This document shows, piece by piece, positions 56,395 to 64,000 of a stretch of 64,000 nt of DNA. Numbering within the stretch: position 1 is the stretch's first letter; each line of letters starts with the position of its first letter. The DNA comes from Pantoea agglomerans (GTDB lineage: Bacteria; Pseudomonadota; Gammaproteobacteria; Enterobacterales; Enterobacteriaceae), in assembly GCF_020149765.1 (NCBI RefSeq), contig NZ_CP083809.1, forward strand, positions 1,550,001 through 1,614,000, in the 5' to 3' direction. Both the position numbers and the translations under genes were made by a program. Below the pieces are notes generated by a model. The model was not told the origin of the DNA. It searched no databases and worked only from the letters and a program-made list of their open reading frames with translations.

Positions 56395-57607
56395 TTAACG
56401 CATTGTTCCATATCAGACCTAGCAGCTGTGTTGAATAGTAAGCACCTGACCTGGCGTTAACTGAATCCAGACTGGCTTTGAATACGAATGTTTTCTGCTC
56501 CTCAATCTTTTCACCAAATTCCTTGGTATGAAAAGGGAAGGGGGGCTCCGGTGAAGTAGCTTCCGTTCAATAGTTCGATACGCAGGTTAAGCTGCTCTTT
56601 TGCATTATTGACCTGATGTCCCAGTTGTTGCCAACTTTGTCTAAAATAGCCCTAACCCAATATTCGGTCGTCACACTTGACATGTTCGCTCAGACCGGCT
56701 TTTTAGGCATCCGACATAAATTCGCTACGTCCCGCATGGCAACCGTCTTTGAAGGGTTCACCTCATTTTTGTACAACGGTGAATCCGAAAAATGACTACA
56801 GTAGTCAAAAATACATGTCTTTATGCGATACATGAGGTTTATGTATAATTCACTCTTAGCTTACTATTTTCTGCATATCTTAATAATATAAATATAACTT
56901 TAAATTTAACAACGCAGTAATTGTATGGTAGCAGGTAGGTGATGATTATTAGATGTGTTAACTTAAGTTTAAATCATCTGATTTTTAAAATACTAGCTAA
57001 ATAATTGATATGACTGAGGGGGTGTTTTTCCATTAAAAAATAATAGGATGTTTTCGTTTGGTTTTAAGCAAGGTAGGTTATGCTGTGAATCGGCCCAATT
57101 CCTCAGGTCTGATACTTTGAACTAAATCCTTATGGGGCAGATAAACGTTACCTGACTAGCCAAGAGTTTAGGTTAGCTATTGCACAAAGTCAAAAATACC
57201 ACTAGATACGCTTGGTTTTATATATTCAGTAGAAATGCCAGGGAATTTAAAATGGTCATATGGCTATATATTTTAATTTTTTCATGAAAATATAACCTGC
57301 TAATTTATATAAGTGCGTGATAACACGAAAGCAAATATTTCGCAAAGAAATAAGCGCGAGCTATATTTTCAAGCTCCATGAGTTACCTTAATAATTTACT
57401 TTGAATTTTTGTATGGTGTTGAAGCATAGAGCAATCTTATGAAAACATTGGGCAATAAATTGTAAGTGCTGAAATGATATTGTCCGCAAAAGGATATTAA
57501 AGTTTATTGAATGATATATATATCTACATGCCAAATAGAATGTCCATTACTGAAGGGATTTATATGTGAAAGCCTCTGTAAAAAGCTTTCACATGATATG
57601 AGATTTT
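56395..57607. other. AT-rich region with degraded phage-like frames
   Basis: About 1.2 kb with no intact gene. On the minus strand from about 56630 to 56370 an open stretch without a start reads HQVNNAKEQLNLRIELLNGSY, then HTKEFGEKIEEQKTFVF; it looks like protein but I cannot name it. It may be another piece of the same element. From 56820 to 57600 the DNA is very AT-rich and I see nothing of substance, fitting horizontally acquired DNA downstream of the gtr operon. Confidence 0.5.
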
Positions 57608-58354
57608 TTAGTGGTTAAGGCAAACTATTAATGATTTTTCATGGTCTATTACGCGACTTTTTTTACTCTCGGACTTACATTGATTAACTTCATAATCTGA
57701 AGGTGGGGATAAATTGAGGTTTTCATTTGTTAAAAAGAAAATCAGCCCATTTATCGCCCAAAAATCAATGTTTATAGAGTTGTTATTTACTAAGATTATA
57801 TCTTTCCCAAATGAATTACTATCTTTAATCATGTTATAAGCTTTCAATGCCATTAAAGAATCTTCTTTTTGTGACATTTCCGTTTGGTAAAGGTAGTTAT
57901 TTGAAGTCAAGAGGCCAAGTAAAATGCAAACTGATAACAGTGCGGTTTTGCATTTAGACAAAGCTTCATTATAAAAAATAATCATTATAGAAGAATAAAG
58001 GAAAGAAATCGAAAATAATGCGCGAGGTGTTGGATCCCAGTTTTTAAGGATAGAGATTGGAAATATTATTGCCAATATGAAAAGCAACGGAATTGCCATC
58101 ATTCGTAAGTTTAAATTTTTCAACTTAAATGTATAAGTTATTAAAAATAAACAGATGGAAAATGTGAGTGTAATGTTATATTGAGTAGGAATAACCCACC
58201 AGTTCTTGTAAAACAGGCTAGGTAAAAAATTCAATATTTCTAGCGCACGTGATGGCAAATCATTTACTATTCCTGCTCTCGAGTCCCAGTGGTTTACACC
58301 AAGAATGTTTTTAGTTAACTTAAATACTATAGCATATACGGTAATGACTCCAAC

Positions 58355-58858
58355 TTATTGATAGTGTTTTATGTTCAGATAATGCCCGATGACTTTGTCA
58401 TGCAGCTCCACCGATTTTGAGAACGACAGCGACTTCCGTCCCAGCCGTGCCAGGTGCTGCCTCAGATTCAGGTTATGCCGCTCAATTCGCTGCGTATATC
58501 GCTTGCTGATTACGTGCAGCTTTCCCTTCAGGCGGGATTCATACAGCGGCCAGCCATCCGTCATCCATATCACCACGTCAAAGGGTGACAGCAGGCTCAT
58601 AAGACGACCCAGCGTCGCCATAGTGCGTTCACCGAATACGTGCGCAACAACCGTCTTCCGGAGCCTGTCATACGCGTAAAACAGCCAGCGCTGGCGCGAT
58701 TTAGCCCCGACGTAGCCCCACTGTTCGTCCATTTCCGCGCAGACGATGACGTCACTGCCCGGCTGTATGCGCGAGGTTACCGACTGCGGCCTGAGTTTTT
58801 TAAGTGACGTAAAATTGTGTTGAGGCCAACGCCCATAATGCGGGCGGTTGCCCGGCAT
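58355..58858 (-). CDS. insB: IS1 InsB, transposase C-terminal part
   Basis: This 167-residue frame has the DDE transposase domain: [34 protein letters not shown] and [22 protein letters not shown]. It is made mainly as InsAB' by a -1 frameshift from insA at an A6C run (58795-58801 on the plus strand). It is near-identical to E. coli InsB. It overlaps insA by 82 bases. Confidence 0.96.
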   Translation of the reverse strand: MPGNRPHYGRWPQHNFTSLKKLRPQSVTSRIQPGSDVIVCAEMDEQWGYVGAKSRQRWLFYAYDRLRKTVVAHVFGERTMATLGRLMSLLSPFDVVIWMTDGWPLYESRLKGKLHVISKRYTQRIERHNLNLRQHLARLGRKSLSFSKSVELHDKVIGHYLNIKHYQ

Positions 58859-59052
58859 CCAGCGCCATTCATGGCCATATCAATGATTTTCTGGTGCGTA
58901 CCGGGTTGAGAGGCTGTGTATGTGAACTGTAACTGCCATGTTTTACGGCAGTGAGAGCAGAGATAGCGCTGATGTCCGGCAGTACTTTTACCGTTACGCA
59001 CCACCCCGTCTGTAGCTGAACAGGAGGGACAGCTGATAGAAACAGAAGCCAC
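58777..59052 (-). CDS. insA: IS1 InsA, DNA-binding repressor
   Basis: This 91-residue protein, [21 protein letters not shown], has a zinc ribbon (CPSC...CSHCRK) and an HTH ([20 protein letters not shown]). It binds the IS1 ends and dampens transposition. It starts 55 bases inside the element. Confidence 0.96.
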   Translation of the reverse strand: MASVSISCPSCSATDGVVRNGKSTAGHQRYLCSHCRKTWQLQFTYTASQPGTHQKIIDMAMNGAGCRATARIMGVGLNTILRHLKNSGRSR

Positions 59053-59927
59053 TGGAGCACCTCAAAAACACCATCATACACTAAATCAGTAAGTTGGCAG
59101 CATCACCAGCATATACTATCAACCCCAAGGCTACTGGAAATAAAGCTTTCAAGTTGTTAATTGTAATTATTTTATTCTCAGGGATAGTAACCTTAATGAC
59201 TGAGTATATTACAATAACCAAAAAGGCAGGTTGGTAATTTCCACAAATAACAACTAAGAAAAAACATGGTAACAAGGCAGATCGTTTGGTTTTATTTTTC
59301 AAGTATTCATTGAATGTAATTATATAGGCAACCACGCAAAGCATGCATAAAGAAAAACAAACCACAGCAAGATGATAGACAGCCATCATGCTAAATACAG
59401 GATGACTAACAATTGTGCCAGAAAGCAAACATGATAATATTAATGAATTTTTGTGTGGTATTATTGACAATACAAATAATGATGAGGAAAGCGAAGTGAA
59501 TAAGAAAAATAAGGGTGTAAATATAGGGCTAGATGAAATTATATTGAAATTGAAATAGTTAAATAGGCCTGTTATTATGGCTTGAATAAATCGACCCTGA
59601 TTAAGATAGAATGACATTGGCATTTTTTGGGATGCCAATAGATAATCGTCTGGCATGTAAACTCCAAACATTGTTCTTGAGCACCCAAGAAGCATTATAA
59701 AAAAACAAAAGGATAGCATAATTAATAAAGCATTATTACGTCCTGTTTCATCTATTTTAATGGAAACCAATCTATTGACTTTCATTGTCACGGTCCTTTC
59801 TTAAGCGGTTATTTAATTTCTCTGCTAGGAATAAATTTACAGATGATTCTTCAAAGGCACTGACTTTCACAAAGGTAAAGTGCTGAGAAAAAACATCGGG
59901 TATTTGATAACTAATTGATAATTATCT

Positions 59928-60863
59928 TTATTTTTTATTTCCATGATAAATGTGCCCGTTATTTTTAATAATGAACTTAGGCCTTCTTTTTGTTTCTATA
60001 TATATTCTGCCAATATATTCACCAAGCACACCTATCCCAATTAACTTAACCCCGCCTAAAAATAGCATCGATACCATAATCGAAGTATACCCCTTTACAG
60101 GATTACCAAATATGAGCGTATCAACTACCATGTACGTGCCATATAAAAATGCGCAGCCGGCTACAAAAAGCCCAATATATGTCCACATTCGCAATGGAAA
60201 GGTTGAAAAGGAAGTAATACCTTCCAAAGCCAAGTTCCATAACTTCCAACCATTGAATTTGGATGTCCCAGCGACACGCTCGGCTCTAATATATTCTACA
60301 ATATCCACTCTGCCCCCAACCCATGATAAGATCCCTTTCATAAAAAGGTTTCTTTCTGGCAGTAATTTAATGTGTTCGACGGTTTCTCTAGACATAAGTC
60401 TAAAGTCACCAACATTTTCTTCAATTTTAGGCGAGCTAATCAAATTATGAAGTTGATAGAACCATTCCGCAGTTTTTCTTTTAAGATGACCATCAGTGCT
60501 GCGATCAATTCTTTTGGCTAAAACTACGTCAGCCCCGTCTTGCCAGCGTTCAATAAGTTGAGGAATTACAGATATTGGATCTTGAAGATCGACATCAATG
60601 GGTATTACTGCATCACCAGTTGCATACTCAAGACCAGCAAATAAGGCCGGTTCTTTACCGAAGTTACGCGTAAAAGAAATAATCTTTACTAAATTATCAT
60701 TTGAAGCTAATTCATTGATGATTGCTTCTGATTCATCTTTACTTCCGTCATTGATAAACAATATTTCAACATCTATATTGGTTAGCTCACGACGGACTGC
60801 CTGATAAAATATTGGTATCGCATCCTTCTCATTGAATACCGGGACGACTAGACTTATCTTCAT
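59928..60863 (-). CDS. gtrB: GtrB-like undecaprenyl-phosphate glucosyltransferase
   Basis: This 311-residue family-2 glycosyltransferase has [30 protein letters not shown], the DxD in [10 protein letters not shown] and [14 protein letters not shown]. Two C-terminal membrane helices follow. GtrB charges the lipid carrier with glucose in the cytoplasm. Its ATG shares a base with the gtrA stop. Related DPM-like enzymes of other pathways are the main alternative, but the gtrA neighbour favours this call. Confidence 0.93.
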   Translation of the reverse strand: MKISLVVPVFNEKDAIPIFYQAVRRELTNIDVEILFINDGSKDESEAIINELASNDNLVKIISFTRNFGKEPALFAGLEYATGDAVIPIDVDLQDPISVIPQLIERWQDGADVVLAKRIDRSTDGHLKRKTAEWFYQLHNLISSPKIEENVGDFRLMSRETVEHIKLLPERNLFMKGILSWVGGRVDIVEYIRAERVAGTSKFNGWKLWNLALEGITSFSTFPLRMWTYIGLFVAGCAFLYGTYMVVDTLIFGNPVKGYTSIMVSMLFLGGVKLIGIGVLGEYIGRIYIETKRRPKFIIKNNGHIYHGNKK

Positions 60864-61219
60864 TATCGATCCTTAAAAACGACATATTTAGAGTATAAAA
60901 AACCACAAATTAAGCTAATTGCAGAAAATGAAATCAGAGTAATAACAGGGTTAGCCTGAATTCGGTCAGCATAAAGACCAACTGCCGACGCCATGCCGCC
61001 CATGAAAAAAAGATAAAGTAAGTAACGGATAGTTGTGATTTTAGCGGCAAATGTCCATTTGGCATTTGCGAAGAAAGAGAACGTTACTGCGCAGCAGAAA
61101 GCTATAAAATTTGATATGGACTGAGACTGCCCCTCTGCATAAAAAACAGTAAAGACCATCCAGTGAATCAGCGTATTGACTATGCCGATAGACATATAGC
61201 GAGTGAAGAGCTTGATCAT
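60863..61219 (-). CDS. gtrA: GtrA-like flippase
   Basis: This 118-residue protein with four hydrophobic helices starts at ATG 61219 ([20 protein letters not shown]), a GtrA N-terminus. NAKWTFA and the C-terminal FLYSKYVVF fit the family. It flips glucosyl-undecaprenyl phosphate across the inner membrane. The open frame to 61258 adds 13 unconserved residues. Confidence 0.92.
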   Translation of the reverse strand: MIKLFTRYMSIGIVNTLIHWMVFTVFYAEGQSQSISNFIAFCCAVTFSFFANAKWTFAAKITTIRYLLYLFFMGGMASAVGLYADRIQANPVITLISFSAISLICGFLYSKYVVFKDR

Positions 61220-62047
61220 CAAAATAACCTTAGTAGCAGGAGTAGCAGATTTTGGCATCTGTTAGAGCACAAGGCAAGTGATTGTAAGAGTATGTAAGGC
61301 TAAAAAGGGGGCTGATGCAGGATAAGAACCTGCTAAACGGTGCAAAATGGTAGAGAAGGCTTGTAAAACTATACACAGGAATGTAGCAGAAGAGCCAACT
61401 AGTAATAATATACTTCATAAGTAACTCCTACGCTCCGTTATGTAATGAAATAAAAGCCATACATTCGTAAGTTGTCAATTAAAGCTCAGCTCAGAGATGC
61501 TGTGGTTTATAGCGAAAAGTTACTGAAAAAACAGGAGGTGGGTGTGATCCACTTAGCAATGGTTTTTCTATGGGGTTTTAAAATGAATTAAATATTCGGT
61601 GCTCTGTGCTTAAATCTTTTTAAATGGTTATTTTTATTATTATTTTGTATATTTCAAAGTCTCCCTTATGGAAATAGCATGTTGAATATAAAAATCAACC
61701 ATAAATGGCAAACGTTAATATTTCATAGAGTATACTAAAATCTTACCGTTTGTGATAGAAATGATTTTTTTGAAATTTTTGGTGGTTTTTATTTGATAAT
61801 ATATTATTTAATATTAAAGTCTTAGGCAGAAGATTTGGCTTCGAAGAACGCACTTGGCCGGTAACGTTCTTTTAGAAACAATTTTAGTTGATGATATCAT
61901 ATTATTATTAAGTTTTCTATAATAAAATAACAAAAGCAGTTTTCTACGTGAAATATATAAAATTATGATTTATTCCAGTAAGGAATTATCAGCTATTATA
62001 ATACTTATAGGTTATGTCAGAAGTTTTGACAATAAAATGACACCCAG
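61220..62047. other. AT-rich region between gtrA and the lipoprotein gene
   Basis: About 830 bases, mostly AT-rich. It should contain the gtr promoter. I see no intact gene, RNA or clear att site; a 62-codon minus frame (61230-61418) lacks family or ribosome-site support. GATC pairs with an OxyR/Dam phase switch, known upstream of some gtr operons, were looked for and not seen. The GC content climbs back at about 62050. Confidence 0.45.
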
Positions 62048-62404
62048 ATGAAAATACACAAAACCGCAGCCGTGCTGCTGCTCTCCGCCTGCGCCACTAA
62101 GCAGTACCCGCAGGTGTCCGCGGTAACGGATGAGGAAGCGGTGTCGCTCAACTGTCAGGCGCTGGAACAAGAGATCGCCAAAACGCACGATATCCAGCAG
62201 AAGATTGCACAGACCGGCAGCTTTGACTTCCTTACGGTGCTGGGCTTTATGGGCGACCTGGGTATCGGCAACGGGCTCGCCCGGCACAACGCCAGTGAAA
62301 AAGCGAAATCACGCCTCTCTGAACTGCAGACGCTGCGCGATGTGAAATGCCTAACGACGACGGATTCAACGTCCCAGGCGAGGGGAGTTATTCGTTCCAG
62401 CTAA
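62048..62404 (+). CDS. Putative lipoprotein, 118 residues
   Basis: The protein starts MKIHKTAAVLLLSACATKQ: a short signal peptide with lipobox LSAC, so a lipid-anchored Cys near residue 15 is likely. The mature part is helical (LNCQALEQEIAKTHDIQQKIA, then EKAKSRLSELQTLRD), with a glycine-rich middle (GFMGDLGIGNGLARH) like a membrane-facing segment. I do not recognise the family. Normal GC here marks the end of the foreign stretch. Confidence 0.68.
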   Translation: MKIHKTAAVLLLSACATKQYPQVSAVTDEEAVSLNCQALEQEIAKTHDIQQKIAQTGSFDFLTVLGFMGDLGIGNGLARHNASEKAKSRLSELQTLRDVKCLTTTDSTSQARGVIRSS

Positions 62405-62433
62405 CAGGACGACGCACGCGAGGCTTGTCTTTA

Positions 62434-62458
62434 GAAATGTTATATCATAACATTTTAC
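62434..62458. promoter_or_regulatory. Zur box upstream of zinT
   Basis: GAAATGTTATATCATAACATTTTAC holds a perfect 9-3-9 palindrome, AAATGTTAT-ATC-ATAACATTT (62435-62455), equal to the Zur consensus. It is about 26 bases upstream of the zinT start. Zinc-replete Zur would repress zinT here. Confidence 0.9.
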
Positions 62459-62483
62459 ACTCTTTCACCGATGGAGGGTAAAC

Positions 62484-63131
62484 ATGTTGTCGATAAAAAA
62501 AAGTGTTATCGCCTTGAGTATGGTGGCGTTCGGCGGACAGGCTCTGGCTCACGGCCACCATTCGCACGGTCCGGCGCTGTCGCAAATGGAGCAGAAAGCG
62601 GCTGTGGGCGAGTTTGTTAATAAAGATGTCAAAGATCGGCAGCTGACGGACTGGGATGGCGTATGGGAATCAGTTTACCCGCTGCTTGAGCAGGGAAAGC
62701 TGGATCCCGTCTTCGCGAAGAAGGCACAAAAGGATGGGCACAAAACGGTTGATGAGATCAAAGCGTACTATCGCAAAGGCTACGCCACAGATATTAACCG
62801 GCTGGAGATTGAAGACGGGGTTATCGCATTCTACCGCGGCGACAGCGTAGCATCCTGCCGCTACAGCTACGCCGGACATAAGATACTTACCTACGTCTCC
62901 GGGAAAAAAGGGGTTCGCTATCTTTTTGAGTGTCGTGATACAAACAGCAAAGCGCCTAAATATGTGCAGTTCAGCGATCATATTATTGCCCCGCGCAAAT
63001 CGAGCCATTTCCATATTTTTACCGGCGATATCTCTCAGGAGGCGCTGCTGAAAGAGATGGATAACTGGCCAACCTATTATCCCTGGCAGCTAACGCAGCA
63101 GCAGGTGGTTGATGAAATGCTGCACCACTAA
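62484..63131 (+). CDS. zinT: ZinT (YodA), periplasmic zinc-binding protein
   Basis: This 215-residue protein has a signal peptide (about 1-22, ending ALA/H) and a His-rich mature start (HGHHSHG). The lipocalin-like body has [18 protein letters not shown] and [18 protein letters not shown], and [11 protein letters not shown] provides the metal-site histidines. ZinT passes Zn to ZnuA under zinc starvation. TGGAGGGTAAAC precedes the ATG and the Zur box is directly upstream. Confidence 0.97.
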   Translation: MLSIKKSVIALSMVAFGGQALAHGHHSHGPALSQMEQKAAVGEFVNKDVKDRQLTDWDGVWESVYPLLEQGKLDPVFAKKAQKDGHKTVDEIKAYYRKGYATDINRLEIEDGVIAFYRGDSVASCRYSYAGHKILTYVSGKKGVRYLFECRDTNSKAPKYVQFSDHIIAPRKSSHFHIFTGDISQEALLKEMDNWPTYYPWQLTQQQVVDEMLHH

Positions 63132-63678
63132 TATTACTTAATGCTGCGGTAAAAATGTAATACCAGTCTGTATCGCCGGTATAACCCATATCGATTATTC
63201 CAGGGCGAGAAAGCTTGTCTGACGCTATTCAACCAGTCGACGTGTCGCAGGCCTTGCTGCATCAGCTCCTGTGCTGAAAAGCCTCGCCTGCGCAATTAAA
63301 CGCAGCAGAGAAGATGAGTGCAATAGTATTAACTACAGGTGACCATTCTCTTACTGAATTAAATATATTCCGGCGACGATAGCGCTGACTGAGATAATAT
63401 GTAGCAGTTCGGTCATGAGCATTTCCTCCAGTGCAGTCTCTTATTTCATTGAAGAAGCCAGAAAGCGATCCGTCAATAAACAAAATTAAATTTATCCGCG
63501 CCCATGAGGGGAGCCTCTGGCGAGCAACGGGCGGAGCACCTCTTACAGGATAAGCCAAACGGTAGGGGCGTAATGTTTTATCTTTTACGCTTCGTTCACG
63601 TTTCAGCGAGGCAGGGCGCCCGATAAAGCGTCACATCGCTAAACTGAATATACCCAATACGGGTAACTGGAGGTGCGT
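63132..63678. other. Region between zinT and the acidic protein gene
   Basis: About 550 bases. On the minus strand there is one short candidate gene (63351-63416). A 98-codon minus frame at 63262-63558 has no family traits. ATTCCAGGGCGAGAAAGCTTG and other spots show no clear terminator for zinT. No tRNA or repeat found. Confidence 0.4.
63351..63416 (-). CDS. Possible 21-residue membrane peptide
   Basis: On the minus strand ATG at 63416 follows GGAGG with 8-base spacing. The frame reads MTELLHIISVSAIVAGIYLIQ and then stops at TAA 63351-63353. One hydrophobic helix fills the peptide, as in known bacterial small membrane proteins. The ribosome site is good but the length is so short that chance cannot be excluded. 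Confidence 0.35.
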   Translation of the reverse strand: MTELLHIISVSAIVAGIYLIQ

Positions 63679-63849
63679 ATGTCAGAACGTCCCGATGATA
63701 GCGATCCCATCCCCGGCGACGGCCAGGTCCCAGGCAGCGTAGAGGATATCCCTGGCGGAGATGAGGACGAGATGCCAGAAGATGACGAGTATCTGGAAGA
63801 TGACATTGAGGATGAGGATGAAGATGAGGATCAAAATCTGAATCCCTGA
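63679..63849 (+). CDS. Very acidic small protein, 56 residues
   Basis: ATG 63679 follows GGAGG with a short spacer, and TGA is at 63847-63849. The peptide starts MSERPDDSDPIPGDGQVPGS and its second half is nearly all Asp and Glu. Such extreme acidity suggests a nucleic-acid mimic, chaperone partner or buffering protein; this is speculation. A terminator follows at once. I know no named family. Confidence 0.65.
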   Translation: MSERPDDSDPIPGDGQVPGSVEDIPGGDEDEMPEDDEYLEDDIEDEDEDEDQNLNP

Positions 63850-63854
63850 TCGGT

Positions 63855-63878
63855 AAGCCGTCTGCGGACGGCTTTATT
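63855..63878 (+). terminator. Terminator after the acidic protein gene
   Basis: AAGCCGTC (63855-63862) pairs with GACGGCTT (63867-63874) around TGCG, then TATTT. It ends the acidic-protein transcript. Confidence 0.8.
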
Positions 63879-63893
63879 TCTTTAGTCGCGCGC

Positions 63894-63923
63894 AAAAAAT
63901 TGCCCGCGTTAGTCAGCGGGCAA
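63894..63923 (-). terminator. Minus-strand terminator, likely for a gene entering from the right
   Basis: TTGCCCGC (63900-63907) pairs with GCGGGCAA (63916-63923); the A run at 63894-63899 reads as U on the minus strand. It would terminate a minus-strand gene to its right. In one minus frame the last bases of the window read APVRR then TGA, so a gene end near 63983 is possible but unproven. Confidence 0.55.
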
Positions 63924-64000
63924 GCCCAATTAAGCAGAACTCTCGTTTGCATTACGTAAAGGGTATGCGCATAGCGCCCGATCATCTTCTCACCGGCGCC

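Larger units (their letters stand above)
58340..59107 (-). mobile_element. IS1 element with 9-bp target duplication
   Basis: The element is 768 bp, the standard IS1 length. Ends GGTAATGACTCCAACTTAT (58340) and GGTGATGCTGCCAACTTAC (complement, ending 59107) are IS1 terminal repeats. AGCATATAC is repeated exactly on both sides (58331-58339 and 59108-59116), so the insertion is recent enough for the duplication to be intact. It carries insA and insB. Confidence 0.98.
57608..59791 (-). pseudogene. Gtr-type O-antigen glucosyltransferase gene split by IS1
   Basis: The gene begins at ATG 59791 and is cut at codon 228 by IS1; its 3' part runs 58330-57608. Removing 58340-59107 and one 9-base repeat restores a single frame of 468 residues. 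Multiple hydrophobic segments flank YMPDDYLLASQ, with an acidic pair, near residue 47. This layout is typical of GtrC/GtrIV serotype-conversion glucosyltransferases, which add glucose from undecaprenyl phosphate onto O-antigen in the periplasm. gtrB and gtrA lie upstream. The AT content is far above its neighbours. The gene as read is inactive. Confidence 0.85.

Noticed and set aside
63262..63558. 98-codon minus frame between zinT and the acidic gene
   Set aside because: No start signal or domain; a shorter frame in the same stretch with a proper ribosome site is more credible.
56118..63670. Shared CGGGTAACTGG at 56119-56129 and 63660-63670 as possible att ends
   Set aside because: Eleven matching bases are expected by chance many times in a window of this size, and zinT lies inside the interval though it is a normal chromosomal gene.

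Overview
The window is GC-rich enterobacterial chromosome. Protein likenesses (Amn, YeeO, MtfA, YedJ, Dcm, Vsr, YedI, YodC, DgcQ, YedP, YodD, DsrB, RcsA, FliE-FliR, ZinT) and gene order match the 43-46 min region of E. coli, with many rearrangements. Base use and accessory content suggest an Erwiniaceae member (Pantoea/Mixta/Erwinia-like), but the genus cannot be fixed from the sequence alone.

Layout: 1-4198 is a phosphonate region: the 3' end of phnP, a Pho-box-like site, then phnC, phnD and two phnE genes, with a large nested palindrome between phnD and phnE1. 4152-11152 holds a hybrid histidine kinase, a complete RbsABC-type sugar importer, and an OmpR-type response regulator. The kinase and regulator flank the importer, as expected of a dedicated sensing system. 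11584-12879 is an NCS2 purine permease, followed by a coiled-coil membrane protein built on 21-bp repeats. 13867-22207 has amn, a complete branched-chain amino-acid (Liv) importer and the MATE transporter yeeO. 22331-27330 carries a 56-codon small gene, an unusual trypsin-like protease fused to a DNA/RNA non-specific nuclease, and a three-gene stress-type operon (SDR, phosphomannose-isomerase-like, alpha/beta hydrolase) behind a sigma-S-like -10.

27483-44227: tRNA-Asn, mtfA, an ASCH-like phage-type protein, yedJ, a ribbon-helix-helix protein, a chemoreceptor, divergent dcm and vsr, yedI, yodC, dgcQ, and a pair pairing a GT81-like glycosyltransferase with YedP phosphatase. Then come a recognisable but shortened DsrA small RNA, yodD, a Pmp3 family protein, dsrB, a chemoreceptor broken by a 5-bp frameshift, and rcsA. 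44864-56117 is the flagellar block fliFGHIJKLMNOPQR (minus) with divergent fliE.

56118-61219 is AT-rich foreign DNA. It has the C-terminal relic of a tyrosine integrase and a gtrA-gtrB-gtr O-antigen glucosylation operon whose third gene is split by a 768-bp IS1 with an intact 9-bp target duplication. The window ends with a lipoprotein, Zur-box-controlled zinT and a very acidic 56-residue protein.

The strongest points for a second look are the short DsrA, the protease-nuclease fusion, the kinase/importer/regulator locus, the GT81-YedP pair, the IS1-disrupted gtr gene and the 5-bp frameshifted chemoreceptor. I found no CRISPR array, rRNA or replication origin.
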